From positions 25,240-89,239 of the forward strand of contig JANQOF010000046.1 of NCBI GenBank assembly GCA_028279215.1: 64,000 nt of DNA, read 5' to 3'. Position 1 is the first letter of the stretch, and every line of letters begins with the position of its first letter. Origin of the DNA: Pirellulales bacterium. Its GTDB lineage: Bacteria; Planctomycetota; Planctomycetia; Pirellulales; Lacipirellulaceae. Below are positions 19,188 through 28,124 of the stretch, in pieces. The notes beneath the pieces were generated by a model. It was not told the origin of the DNA, made no database searches, and saw nothing but the letters and a program-made list of their open reading frames with translations. The position numbers and the translations under genes are program-made.

Positions 19188-19333
19188 TTTTTCTCGTCTG
19201 TGGGTTCGAACTCAAGGAAAACAAAACGGTCACAGCACCGGAGTCTGACCATACAAGCTAACGCTACGGGAACTACAACCATCTAATGAAATCGTCGCAT
19301 TATCTCATGAAGTTGGTCGATTATTAGACAGCA

Positions 19334-19366
19334 AGTGCTGATTGGTTAGTCGACCGAATCAGCACT
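19334..19366 (-). terminator. Hairpin between lipoprotein and dehydrogenase genes
   Basis: Perfect 10-bp stem AGTGCTGATT (19334-19343) and AATCAGCACT (19357-19366). Extra pairing outside it is possible through GACA/TGTC with a bulge. It lies about 30 bases past the stop of the EF-hand lipoprotein gene on the minus strand. There is no strong T-run, so it may be a weak terminator or an mRNA-stabilising end. Confidence 0.5.
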
Positions 19367-19394
19367 GTCATCAAGTGTGAGAAGAACTACCGAC

Positions 19395-19976
19395 CTAAAA
19401 CTCCAACTGCACGCGCGAGGCGTATTCCGAGTCATCCGCGATTTCACATCCCAGGGTACTTTTGGTACCGTTTGCCCGTTCAATCGTGACTTGGTAGAAA
19501 CCCACCGCCAGACCTAACGTGGCTGGTTCGCTCTTCAGGAAGACCTCACCTGATTCGGTCGTCGTGCCCTGATAGATAGGAATAGTGCCCCTCATAAATT
19601 CCTCTGGCTCGAAGGTGACAGTGGCCTGCATTAGCGGGCGACCCTGCTTGTAGACCTTCACTTGGCCAGGAATGAATGTTGACAACGAGCTGTATTGTTC
19701 GAAGCGCCCAGCAATTTCCTCAGCAGTTAAACGTCCGTCTCGATCGCTATCTACCCGAGCCATCGCGCTAAGCAGTGCCGGACTCTGTTCTAGTTCTTCT
19801 GAATCTAGCGCACCATCACTATTCTTGTCATAGAGTTCCATCGCCTTGCTGGCCATCGATTGAGGATCCAATTTTGATTTCGACGTATCGATACGGTCGC
19901 CACAACCTGCGACTAGTAGCACGCTAAGTACCATGGCCGACACATTCGCAACGAAGGAGTCTTGCTTCATTCTCAT
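19395..19976 (-). CDS. EF-hand lipoprotein with carboxypeptidase-regulatory-like domain
   Basis: A 193-residue lipoprotein. ATG at 19976 (or 19970) gives the signal MRMKQDSFVANVSAMVLSVL ending in the lipobox VAGC. Two EF-hand-like calcium loops follow at about residues 50-90: DKNSDGALDSEE and DSDRDGRLTAEE. The rest (about 105-193) is a beta-sandwich of the type found downstream of DUF1559 genes in planctomycetes: GQVKVYKQGRPLMQATVTFE, TTTESGEVFLKS and GFYQVTIER. A longer in-frame extension upstream overlaps the DUF1559 gene and was rejected. It follows the DUF1559 gene by 46 bases and is very likely co-transcribed. Confidence 0.8.
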   Translation of the reverse strand: MRMKQDSFVANVSAMVLSVLLVAGCGDRIDTSKSKLDPQSMASKAMELYDKNSDGALDSEELEQSPALLSAMARVDSDRDGRLTAEEIAGRFEQYSSLSTFIPGQVKVYKQGRPLMQATVTFEPEEFMRGTIPIYQGTTTESGEVFLKSEPATLGLAVGFYQVTIERANGTKSTLGCEIADDSEYASRVQLEF

Positions 19977-20022
19977 CTGAGCAATCTTGCTGGGTTTCCA
20001 TCTGTCAGTTGATTGTTCGTAC

Positions 20023-21198
20023 CTATAGAACGCCACCACCACCTGGCGGGGGTGGAAGTTGACAAGGTTCGCCACCATCGTCGCGCGCCGCATAGCTCGA
20101 GAGCACTTGCATGTCAGTGTCATAGGTAAATGATGTAGTTGAACCATCGCAAAGCACGGCTTGAAACACTGATGCATGCGCACTACCAAAGCGGCGCGAG
20201 CATGCACTTGCGCTGTTGGGAGGCATCGCCGAGTCGATCTGCTCCGAATCGAACTCAGGATCAAACGGCCGAACCTTGTCGGGCGAGCTAGCACCGGAAT
20301 CCATGTAATCTCTGACCCACCGAACGTTATCCCAGTCATAGCCGTTGTAGGCAGGATTATTGTCTGAACAGCTTGGAATTTGGGACTCCGATACATAGAA
20401 CACTGGACTCACGTACTTCTCCGCCAATAGCAACGTATTGGAAGTGCCATCGGTGATGCGACGAAGCTCTACAGGGAATCGCGGCACAACGGCTCCGTTT
20501 AGTTGTTTGATTTTCGATCGATCACCGTAATCTCGCCATTCACTACATGCTGGATAGGTATCCAGACACTCAAGTTGCGGACCTTCTTCTAGCCCGCCTC
20601 GGGGTACAGCTATTCCGACATCCGCAGGAAAATAGCACCCTCCATTCGCCGCATAGTCAGTTTTGGAGAAAAAATCGCCGGGAGGACGACTCATGTTTCG
20701 GATGTCTTCATTTCCGCCGTAAGTGGTAATGGGGCCTCGGCGGCTGGGACAGTAAAACACTGGAACCGGCGTTGCGTTCAACTGCGCAAGCAGGTCCCTC
20801 TTTTCCTGGCTGGCTGCTGGCAAACCCCTCCCAACCGCTGCGGCGGTCTGCTGCTCAATGTAAGGCAGAATGCCGTATCCCCATCCACCCGGTTGCCGTT
20901 CCAGAGGCCCTGCGTCGGGATCGCCTACCCACCTCCAACCCCAACCACCAGAAGGCAAGGCACCGAATGCGCTTTCATGGTTCATGAACCCCAGTCCTAG
21001 TTGCTTCAGATGATTTAGACACTGGGTACGTCTTGCGGCTTCGCGCGCCGCTTGTACAGCTGGCAATAGGAGCGCAACTAGTATGCCGATGATTGCGATG
21101 ACTACGAGCAACTCCACCAACGTGAAGGCTGAACGATGACGGCACACAACCAAACGAGGCTTGGCTATCGCCCGGATACGTTTTGAACTTGCAACCAC
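20023..21198 (-). CDS. DUF1559 family prepilin-like protein
   Basis: A 391-residue DUF1559 protein and a clear family member. The prepilin signal is [20 protein letters not shown], followed by [20 protein letters not shown]. The C-terminal signature [20 protein letters not shown] is present, and the protein ends in a Pro/Gly-rich tail [13 protein letters not shown] at 21196-21198 has AGAAGGAG upstream, a strong ribosome-binding site. Processing by a prepilin peptidase is expected. It is part of the minus-strand block and precedes the EF-hand lipoprotein, a pairing seen repeatedly in planctomycetes. The family's molecular role is not established. Confidence 0.92.
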   Translation of the reverse strand: MVASSKRIRAIAKPRLVVCRHRSAFTLVELLVVIAIIGILVALLLPAVQAAREAARRTQCLNHLKQLGLGFMNHESAFGALPSGGWGWRWVGDPDAGPLERQPGGWGYGILPYIEQQTAAAVGRGLPAASQEKRDLLAQLNATPVPVFYCPSRRGPITTYGGNEDIRNMSRPPGDFFSKTDYAANGGCYFPADVGIAVPRGGLEEGPQLECLDTYPACSEWRDYGDRSKIKQLNGAVVPRFPVELRRITDGTSNTLLLAEKYVSPVFYVSESQIPSCSDNNPAYNGYDWDNVRWVRDYMDSGASSPDKVRPFDPEFDSEQIDSAMPPNSASACSRRFGSAHASVFQAVLCDGSTTSFTYDTDMQVLSSYAARDDGGEPCQLPPPPGGGGVL

Positions 21199-21260
21199 GA
21201 CTCAATTACTCCTTCTAAAGTGCTGAAGAATTAATCCATTCGAACACAGTTGGAATGAAA

Positions 21261-23948
21261 CTAGGCAACCGACCGACGACGGATTGTCAGCAGTGCGGCT
21301 GCAGCAATGCAAGCCGGAGCCATGCTCATTGGCTCGGGAATCTCTGTCGCAGCACCACCGAGCAGTGCGAAATTCAAACTGCCTGCACCGGCGGCACCCA
21401 GGGCCCTGTTGAGGATGAACGCATCGGTTAGGTTCACAACTCCATCTAGGTTGAAGTCACCCAAGTCACGTGAGTTCAAGTCGCCGCCTACAAATTCGGA
21501 ACCCGCTATTGGATTATACGAAGTCAGCCAGTTGGGGAGGAAAGCACTCACATCGTCGTCGTTGACGATACCGTCGTCAGTGAGGTCGCCTTGAGTCATT
21601 CCCGCTAGGGCGTCAGCAATAAACTCATTGTCGGTGGCCAAATCGAATGTGCCGTAGTTCATCGCTGTATCGGAACTCGTGCCCAGCACGAACATTTCTA
21701 GATCATCGAGCACGCCAGTGTAGAAATCGGCCATGCCCGGCATGTCGCCGCTGTTGGCACCTAGAATCAGTGGTGTATTGTCGGCCACCCCGTAATCACC
21801 GCCCGCAACCGCAACCACCTCGCCGTTCACGTACATCCGGGCTCCCCCTGCCCCACCAAAAGGCCTGACGACCATTACATGAGACCAGCTGTCGAACTGC
21901 ACGCTTTGGCTCGATTCCACCTCCCCACCAGCATACTGCAGTACCCAGTTATTTGTTGCGCTGATTCTAACGCCATGTTGGAGCGTATCAGCAACTAAAG
22001 ATTGTACGGTGCCACTTCCACCACTTCCGGGACGAGCCCACAGTTGGAAGCCGCGATTTGCGATACCGCTGTAATCGATTGGACCCGGCGGGTCACCGCC
22101 GTTGGCAGACGACGAAACGGACGTTTCTGGAAACCCCAACCGTAGTCCACTGAGATACTGGCTCGAAGATGCATCAAATTGTACACCTGTATCTCCGGGA
22201 CTTGTTCCAGGCCGTGCAAAGATCCCGGAATTAACGTTGACATATTGGGGGTTGCCGAACTGTTCCAACGCGACATAGGTGCCGCTTGTGGCGGGTTCTC
22301 CAGCACTATCAAGTGCATCAATTCCGGCCGGTACCGACCCGCCGGTCGCTGATACGTTGGCCCCCACAACGGCACCCGCGGAGCCATTCTCGCTCACGTC
22401 GCCAATTCCGGTGCCAAGTGACGCTCCTTCTCCGAGTAGGTACTCGCGGTCGAGAGTAAACGCCGCCTGGGCGGTGCTGCCCATTACCGCCCAAGCGACG
22501 CAACAGATCGCAGCACTCTTCAAGCAGCTGCGAGATGCTTCCGAGGTTTGACGCAAATATTGGGCACCAACAATCCCACGTCTTCCACTTCGCACCAAGG
22601 TTAGCGAACCCAAACAGGCGCAAAACAGCAGGATAACTGACGTTGGCTCAGGTACTGTTTGAGCACCGACTAGAGCGCCAGACGTCGCAGTCTGGCCAAA
22701 GTTCAGCTTCCACAGATCGTAGTGGGCAGTGGAGATTGGAGTGCCAAGGTCGTTATCGTTAGGCAGCGCCGAGTCGCCGCCAAGATTGTCGCGCCACACC
22801 GTGTAATCGGCCAGGTTCACGACATCGTCGCCATTGAAGTCGCCGGCTACACCCGTGGGGGATGTGCCCTCGTAGGCGACAAGTCCCGAAAAGATCGAGC
22901 CGGTCATCGCATCACGGTAGGTAAACAGCAAGTCTCGATCAACTGACGTCTCGTCGAAACCCGCCCCCAGGCTGATTGACTGATCGACGGCGATGCTCGA
23001 CTCATTGCCTTCGTCGTCGAGATACCATTCTACCAACTCGCCGTCGTTAACACTCGGTCCCGATTCCCAGCCGTTGCCACTCCCCGTTCCCTGAGGAAAG
23101 CCAGCAAGCGGGACACTGCGGTCAGCGAAGCTCTCCCAGCCAGTGAAGTCGAGAGAATCGGATGCGCTGGCAATTTGATAAGAGTCGATCATCACCGGGT
23201 TGGCCGTGCCGTTGCTGATCGTCAAGTCTCCGTTTTCTGTATTGGCGGTCAGCGTGAGCACCAAGTCGGGCGGGATAATGTCGGTCTGCCGGACTTGATA
23301 CGCGGCCATTTCAAAGCCAGTTGCCCCGTTACTCAGTTGCGTGAAGAATGTTTGGCTATCAGCATCGGCCGTGAACGAACCCGTGAACAACACTCCTCCG
23401 GAGACCGATACCGGTGTCGTTTGCGTGCCATTTGCTGCCAGCGTGCCAGCAGCCACTTCTCTACCGCTGCAGCAGCCACGGTCGTCGCCGAAAAGCACTT
23501 GCACCAAATAGTCCTCGCCAATGCTGAGGCCCGAAACCGCAATCTCGCCAACCGCGGCATCGGCGGTATAGCCAAAGCTCTGATAAAGCGTGTCGAGGTC
23601 CACATCTCCAGTTGCTACTAAGGAGTCGATCCCGGCATAGCCGTTGCCAAACAAGTTGGCATTGGTGAAATCGATTCCACTCACGGTGGTCACACCAGTA
23701 GCCAAGCTGTCGTCTGAGACGAGGTTCACTGCTTCGATCAGCATTCCGTCTGTCGAAAGGCTGGCCGATAGAGGCATCTCGTCAGGAATTTGCCAGGAGA
23801 TGTCCGCCGCATCCACGTCGCATGCCAGTAGTGCGGAAGCTGCGGCGGCAGCCGCGGCAAGCCGTTTGACTTGTGTCATCCGTTGCTTGACGAACCGAGC
23901 TAAACCCACTCGTTCGAGCAAACGTCCGATATTGAGGGAGATTTTCAT
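21261..23948 (-). CDS. Apparent fusion of two PEP-CTERM proteins (CC-motif domain + LamG)
   Basis: An 895-residue frame that reads as two complete secreted proteins end to end. Part one (1-460) has a long signal region ending DVDAADI, the Cys-Cys domain shared with two neighbours (VLFGDDRGCCSGRE, residues 152-165), a dockerin-like segment at about 365-420, and a complete PEP-CTERM tail at 432-457. Part two begins with an embedded signal peptide (TTG codon at residue 476, then KSAAICCVAWAVMGSTAQA), a LamG-like domain at about 585-760, dockerin-like repeats at about 785-850, and a second PEP-CTERM tail at 870-892. No stop separates the halves. This is either a true fusion, two genes joined by loss of a stop codon, or a sequence error. 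Confidence 0.75.
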   Translation of the reverse strand: MKISLNIGRLLERVGLARFVKQRMTQVKRLAAAAAAASALLACDVDAADISWQIPDEMPLSASLSTDGMLIEAVNLVSDDSLATGVTTVSGIDFTNANLFGNGYAGIDSLVATGDVDLDTLYQSFGYTADAAVGEIAVSGLSIGEDYLVQVLFGDDRGCCSGREVAAGTLAANGTQTTPVSVSGGVLFTGSFTADADSQTFFTQLSNGATGFEMAAYQVRQTDIIPPDLVLTLTANTENGDLTISNGTANPVMIDSYQIASASDSLDFTGWESFADRSVPLAGFPQGTGSGNGWESGPSVNDGELVEWYLDDEGNESSIAVDQSISLGAGFDETSVDRDLLFTYRDAMTGSIFSGLVAYEGTSPTGVAGDFNGDDVVNLADYTVWRDNLGGDSALPNDNDLGTPISTAHYDLWKLNFGQTATSGALVGAQTVPEPTSVILLFCACLGSLTLVRSGRRGIVGAQYLRQTSEASRSCLKSAAICCVAWAVMGSTAQAAFTLDREYLLGEGASLGTGIGDVSENGSAGAVVGANVSATGGSVPAGIDALDSAGEPATSGTYVALEQFGNPQYVNVNSGIFARPGTSPGDTGVQFDASSSQYLSGLRLGFPETSVSSSANGGDPPGPIDYSGIANRGFQLWARPGSGGSGTVQSLVADTLQHGVRISATNNWVLQYAGGEVESSQSVQFDSWSHVMVVRPFGGAGGARMYVNGEVVAVAGGDYGVADNTPLILGANSGDMPGMADFYTGVLDDLEMFVLGTSSDTAMNYGTFDLATDNEFIADALAGMTQGDLTDDGIVNDDDVSAFLPNWLTSYNPIAGSEFVGGDLNSRDLGDFNLDGVVNLTDAFILNRALGAAGAGSLNFALLGGAATEIPEPMSMAPACIAAAALLTIRRRSVA

Positions 23949-24031
23949 TGCTGTATTGCTCCGATTGCGTTGGCTTCAAGTTTTTATGAAATGTAAGAAA
24001 TCACCTTCGGAATTTGGAGTTAGCCACAAAG

Positions 24032-25474
24032 TTAGCCATCCGTCGATCTCGCGTTACGTTGCCACGAAAACACGGTAATCAGCAACACGCTACCGAACGC
24101 AATCGCAACAGAGGAGGGTTCGGGAACGGTTGACACGAGCGCCGCGAAGGCACCTGCCCCGTTGTCGTTGTCAAACGCCGTCGCAAAAAGATCGAAGTCA
24201 AACAGGTCGTGGTCTCCGTCAGCGTCTAGATCCCCAAGTTGGTAGCCTTCGACTGCTGTCAGTCCGGTGAAATCAGACCCTTGACCGGCTTTGAAGAGAT
24301 TCCAGTCAGCCACGTTGACTTGGCCATTTCCGTCGATGTCTCCGAGAACAGCAGCAGCGTTGAGGTAAGCTACACCGATGGTCTCAATAGCCCCCTCTTC
24401 CGATCCGTCGTCAATAAGAATCTGGGCAACGACATCCTCAAAGGGTGAAACTTCCCATACGTTTCCGAGGGAAAAACTAGCCCCGGGTGTGAGGACTCCA
24501 CCGTCGTTCGGGTTGGCTTGAAACTCCAATTGTGCTTCGCTGAGATCGGTGGTCACACCGGCTTGAGTTAGCTCGACCCAGTTGTCGTCGCTATCAAATG
24601 TGCCGCCATCGGGGCCTGGTGCATCAGCGTCGTACGTGTCGGCAATCGACGTCCAGCCACTTTGATCAAACGATCCAGCTACAGATGTGAATGAGTAACC
24701 AATGATCCGGCCGGACGATGAATTGCCAGTGTTCTGCAATATGATCTCACCTGTGCTACGATCTACCGTGATTCCGACGGAAGCCGCGCTTAGAGGATCG
24801 TCGATAGCTCGCAATTGGTAACCGGAGAACTCTGTTCCGGTACCGCCGCTACCAAGTGTCGCCACAAAATTCTGAGTGGCGGCGTCGGCGGTGAATCCAC
24901 CCAGGATAGAAGTAGCTTGAATCGAGACGCCATTATCCGAATACTGATAAGTGACGTCATTCGACGTATCGGCGTCGCCATCACCCACCGTGATGGTACG
25001 TCCGGAACAACACGCTCGGGTATCGCCGATAAAAATCTGCAGCGCGTAGTTCTGCCCCGGAGTGAGTCCGGTGAGTTCAACTAGCGGCGGCCCCGCAAAG
25101 GTGACCGAACCGACAAGATCGTCAATGCCAGGATCACCGGTACTAACAATGCCAACAGCCCCGGCATAAACACCCTCGAATAGGTGCGTGTCGATGAATT
25201 CAACGCCGTTGACAGTTACCGAGCCATCCGCCAACTCCGGAGCCGGCACACCATTGATCGCCTCTACCAGCGTGCCATCAGTAAACACATCGGCGGGCAC
25301 CGTAACAAGATCGGGGCTTAGCCAGTTAATCGGCGCAGCGTCTGCGTTGCCTGCCAGCAAGGAGCCAGCCACTGTAGCGGCCGCCCCTATGCGACGGAGG
25401 CGAGAAGCCCGTTTCTTGCTAGACTTTGATTGCAACGAAGTGAACATGCGGCTAAATCGGGGGGGCATTTTCAT
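24032..25474 (-). CDS. CC-motif secreted protein with dockerin-like repeats and PEP-CTERM tail
   Basis: A 480-residue paralogue of its two neighbours. ATG at 25472-25474 was chosen because MKMPPRFSRMFTSLQS matches the basic leader of the other family members, with signal core IGAAATVAGSLLAGNADAAP. The conserved domain contains VNGVEFIDTHLFEGVYAG and the motif IFIGDTRACCSGRT near nucleotide 25015. A short second domain follows, then dockerin-type repeats GDIDGNGQVNVADWNLFKAG and LGDLDADGDHDLFDFDLF, and the tail VPEPSSVAIAFGSVLLITVF. It is secreted and probably anchored or processed by an exosortase. The ligand is unknown; a carbohydrate-binding jelly-roll fold is a guess. Confidence 0.78.
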   Translation of the reverse strand: MKMPPRFSRMFTSLQSKSSKKRASRLRRIGAAATVAGSLLAGNADAAPINWLSPDLVTVPADVFTDGTLVEAINGVPAPELADGSVTVNGVEFIDTHLFEGVYAGAVGIVSTGDPGIDDLVGSVTFAGPPLVELTGLTPGQNYALQIFIGDTRACCSGRTITVGDGDADTSNDVTYQYSDNGVSIQATSILGGFTADAATQNFVATLGSGGTGTEFSGYQLRAIDDPLSAASVGITVDRSTGEIILQNTGNSSSGRIIGYSFTSVAGSFDQSGWTSIADTYDADAPGPDGGTFDSDDNWVELTQAGVTTDLSEAQLEFQANPNDGGVLTPGASFSLGNVWEVSPFEDVVAQILIDDGSEEGAIETIGVAYLNAAAVLGDIDGNGQVNVADWNLFKAGQGSDFTGLTAVEGYQLGDLDADGDHDLFDFDLFATAFDNDNGAGAFAALVSTVPEPSSVAIAFGSVLLITVFSWQRNARSTDG

Positions 25475-25541
25475 TGGTGTTAGGCTCCAATCGCGGAACA
25501 GAGAGTGTTGAAAATATATTTGTAAGGAGGCGGTGAAACAG

Positions 25542-25562
25542 CAGGCTGACAAAATTAGCCTG
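25542..25562 (-). terminator. Weak hairpin after the TPR-sulfotransferase gene
   Basis: CAGGCT (25542-25547) pairs with AGCCTG (25557-25562) across a 9-base A/T-rich loop. It lies about 45 bases beyond the sulfotransferase stop and 70 bases before the next gene. The stem is short and no T-run follows, so it is a tentative call. Confidence 0.3.
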
Positions 25563-25607
25563 TGCAGTCAATTCAAAAAGCGAAAACTTAGTGCTGTGCA
25601 GTTCTAC

Positions 25608-27182
25608 TCAAACATAACCAAAGGCCTTGACGAATGGCTCTAATCTATCCTTAAAGGGCTCTAGCTGATTCGCATAGTTTCTCCATCGGCCAATCGACGA
25701 GTTGTAAACTGGCTTAGATACGTCGCCATAGGTTGGCGAAAACACCGCCTTGGTTTCTACGTGCCGATGAGTGTGGCGAAGATCGTCTCGCCATTCAATT
25801 CCGAGGAAATCGAATACACGCCGCCCTGCTACTGAAAGGTCGTCTACGCAATCTTCGTAACGCACCTCGATGGACTCAAAGCCTCCCCAATCCCGCAGTC
25901 TCAGCCAGTTGTCCATCGCCAGTACGTACATCTCGACGGTGCTTTCCAGCGTGAGCCAGTTGGCACTCCAGTTCGTCAGTTCAACGCGCTGCATGTACGC
26001 ACTGATACAAACGTCGCGCGGATCGCGGAGAGCGACGATGAGCTTGGCGTCTGGGAAAACCCTCAACACCGGCAGTAATTGCAAGGTTAGAGCCGGGTTC
26101 TTGTCGAGCCAGATTCGCTCATGCCCCGAGACTCCTATCTCGAACTGCAGATGCCTGAAGTAGTCGTCTCGCATGGAGTGCGTGGTGTCGACGGGTAAAT
26201 CCACCAGGAGTCGATAGAGCTGGTTGTCGTATTCTCTACCCGCTTCCATGGACAATGGAAACCACACAGTGTCGTGAAAGCAACCAGTTTCATCCGCGTC
26301 ACCTACTTCATCATGCGCTGCCAGAACCTGTTCAAGCAGCGTGGTGCCACTCCGTGGATGGCCGAGCAAGAAGGAAACACGATGTTGTCGTTCCGGAAGT
26401 TGGCTCGCAGACTTAAGCCAAGCGTGCACATCGTCTGCACTGGCATCCCCAAGGGCCCTAACAGCCATGTCGCGTGCAGCCCGGAAGCCTCGCAGAGCAA
26501 TCGCCGTTTCCTGCGACTGAGACTGCGACCTCTTGACTCGATGGAGCACCTCCATCGCTTCGTTCCATCCACCCTGTTTGTCAAGACAACTAGCCAGCAG
26601 GTACGAGGCGTTGTGGACAGTTTTCTTGTCTTTGCAGTTGACGAGCGATCGAAGCAGCCGTTCGGCTTTCTCATACTCTGCTAGACGGCTGAAGAGCTGC
26701 GCTTGCATCAGCCGCACCGCAGGCTGACGCTGAGCAGAGAAGGCGATCTCGCTCATCACCGCCTGCGACTTGTCGAGTTGATTGAGCCGCTCGTAAATGC
26801 TTGCCAATCCAACCTGAGCTGCGACGCGGCAGCGACGTTGCTTTAGCAACCGCTCGTAGGTGGCCCGCGCTTCATCGAGATCTCGCATCTGCTCACAAGC
26901 CTTCGCGTAGGCAAGGCTAACCACTGGATCGCGCTTGGCGAGTCGCTTGGCACGATCCAAGGCCGACCTCATGCGATCGACTTGTTGGATGCGACGAGAG
27001 CACTTCGCTAACTCGAGCAAGATGAAAGGATCTTGTGGGTCGCGGGACGACGCTTCGCTAAACAACTCGACAGCCAACCGGGGTTGGTTGGTGTTGGCTG
27101 CAACAAACGCCTGCGTCAAGAGTTCAGAACTCGACAACGGGCGAGACTGATCAGCAACCGATTTGTGACCTCGACGCTTCAT
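25608..27182 (-). CDS. TPR-repeat sulfotransferase
   Basis: A 524-residue protein. ATG at 27180-27182 was chosen because the upstream extension is hydrophobic and lacks a start. Residues about 20-235 are a tandem of TPR helices. Residues about 265-500 form a PAPS-dependent sulfotransferase of the tyrosylprotein-sulfotransferase-like type: 5'-phosphosulfate loop FLLGHPRSGTTLLEQVL, and 3'-phosphate region IVALRDPRDVCISAYMQRVE. A late segment SSIGRWRNYANQLEP is typical of the family. It has no signal peptide, so it acts in the cytoplasm on a substrate before export. It sits between two CC-motif PEP-CTERM genes and may modify them or a cell-surface glycan. Confidence 0.85.
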   Translation of the reverse strand: MKRRGHKSVADQSRPLSSSELLTQAFVAANTNQPRLAVELFSEASSRDPQDPFILLELAKCSRRIQQVDRMRSALDRAKRLAKRDPVVSLAYAKACEQMRDLDEARATYERLLKQRRCRVAAQVGLASIYERLNQLDKSQAVMSEIAFSAQRQPAVRLMQAQLFSRLAEYEKAERLLRSLVNCKDKKTVHNASYLLASCLDKQGGWNEAMEVLHRVKRSQSQSQETAIALRGFRAARDMAVRALGDASADDVHAWLKSASQLPERQHRVSFLLGHPRSGTTLLEQVLAAHDEVGDADETGCFHDTVWFPLSMEAGREYDNQLYRLLVDLPVDTTHSMRDDYFRHLQFEIGVSGHERIWLDKNPALTLQLLPVLRVFPDAKLIVALRDPRDVCISAYMQRVELTNWSANWLTLESTVEMYVLAMDNWLRLRDWGGFESIEVRYEDCVDDLSVAGRRVFDFLGIEWRDDLRHTHRHVETKAVFSPTYGDVSKPVYNSSIGRWRNYANQLEPFKDRLEPFVKAFGYV

Positions 27183-27234
27183 TGGGCTAGCAAAGTTCAA
27201 CCAACAAGAAACGGGGGAGTTCGATAATGTAAGA

Positions 27235-27275
27235 CTCCGGCTTTGTCGGGTGAACTCCACCCAACAAAGCCGGAG
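27235..27275 (-). terminator. Strong intercistronic hairpin
   Basis: CTCCGGCTTTGT (27235-27246) pairs with ACAAAGCCGGAG (27264-27275). After one C/A mismatch, an inner stem GGGTG/CACCC continues with a 5-base loop. It lies 10 bases past the stop of the PEP-CTERM gene at 27285 and before the sulfotransferase start. The trailing sequence on the minus strand (TCTTACATT) is only weakly T-rich. It probably reduces or uncouples downstream transcription. Confidence 0.65.
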
Positions 27276-27284
27276 CAATTGCGA

Positions 27285-28019
27285 CTACTTCAGCCATCGA
27301 CCGGCGACTAGTAGGCCAGCTCCTGCCATCGCTAATAGCGACAGTGTGGCAGGCTCCGGTATTGCGCGGACTTGGTATCCCGAGAGTTCGGTGCCGAGCG
27401 GAGCTCCAGCAGCGTCAGCCAGCTGCGTGAAAAAGGTCTGGCTGGTAGCGTCCGCAGTAAAGGTGCCGGTGAATATTACACCGTTGTTTACTGGGACACC
27501 GCCAACATCGATGCCACCAACCTCCGAGGTTCCTACGCCAATGGTTCGAGTGCTGCAGCAACCACGATTGTCACCGTAGAACAATTGGATTTCGTAAGGA
27601 GTTCCAATGTCCAGGCCGGTGATGGTAATATCCTGGGGATCACCATAACCAAAGTGGGAGTAGAGCTCGTCGAGTCCAGCATCTCCAAAACTCGGGAGAC
27701 TTGGGTTGAGCGCGGCATAGTTATTGCCAAGCAGGTTCACCGAAGTAAACGTAACTCCGTTTACATCGAAAGGAGGGCCAACCTGAGAATCGGCCGTCAC
27801 TACATCAAAGGCTTCATGCAGGGTGCCTGACGTACTCACCTCCCCGACGGTCGGGGTAGTGTCGCCAGCCCCCCAGTTAATCGTAGCGGCATCCGCGCTA
27901 CCCGCCATGATGGCAGCAGCCGTGGCCATGGCACTCGCCGTTTTGGCAAGGCGCTTCCGCATCTTGTTGCGGGCGGACGCCACACGACGTTCGAACCAGC
28001 TACGTAGATCGACAACCAT
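27285..28019 (-). CDS. CC-motif secreted protein with PEP-CTERM tail
   Basis: A 244-residue protein, the shortest and simplest of three local paralogues. ATG at 28017-28019 has GGGAGG upstream. A basic leader is followed by the signal core ATAAAIMAGSADAATINW. The conserved domain contains VNGVTFTSVNLLGNNYAA, the motif LFYGDNRGCCSTRTIGVG, then GVIFTGTFTADATSQTFFTQ and ELSGYQVRAI. The PEP-CTERM tail PEPATLSLLAMAGAGLLVAG follows at once, so this gene shows the minimal domain: about 170 residues. It is first of the secreted proteins after the sigma/FecR pair. Confidence 0.8.
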   Translation of the reverse strand: MVVDLRSWFERRVASARNKMRKRLAKTASAMATAAAIMAGSADAATINWGAGDTTPTVGEVSTSGTLHEAFDVVTADSQVGPPFDVNGVTFTSVNLLGNNYAALNPSLPSFGDAGLDELYSHFGYGDPQDITITGLDIGTPYEIQLFYGDNRGCCSTRTIGVGTSEVGGIDVGGVPVNNGVIFTGTFTADATSQTFFTQLADAAGAPLGTELSGYQVRAIPEPATLSLLAMAGAGLLVAGRWLK

Positions 28020-28124
28020 CAGAAAAACCCTCCCAGATGAAAAAGAAAAGTTGCCCAAAGCCCGAAACACAATCGCCCATTGTACCGCAACGACATGGTC
28101 TGCGCCGCGGATATCTACCAAAAA

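Noticed and set aside
19977..20396. N-terminal extension of the EF-hand lipoprotein
   Set aside because: It would overlap the DUF1559 gene by several hundred bases and bury the lipobox signal; the start at 19976 gives a normal lipoprotein.
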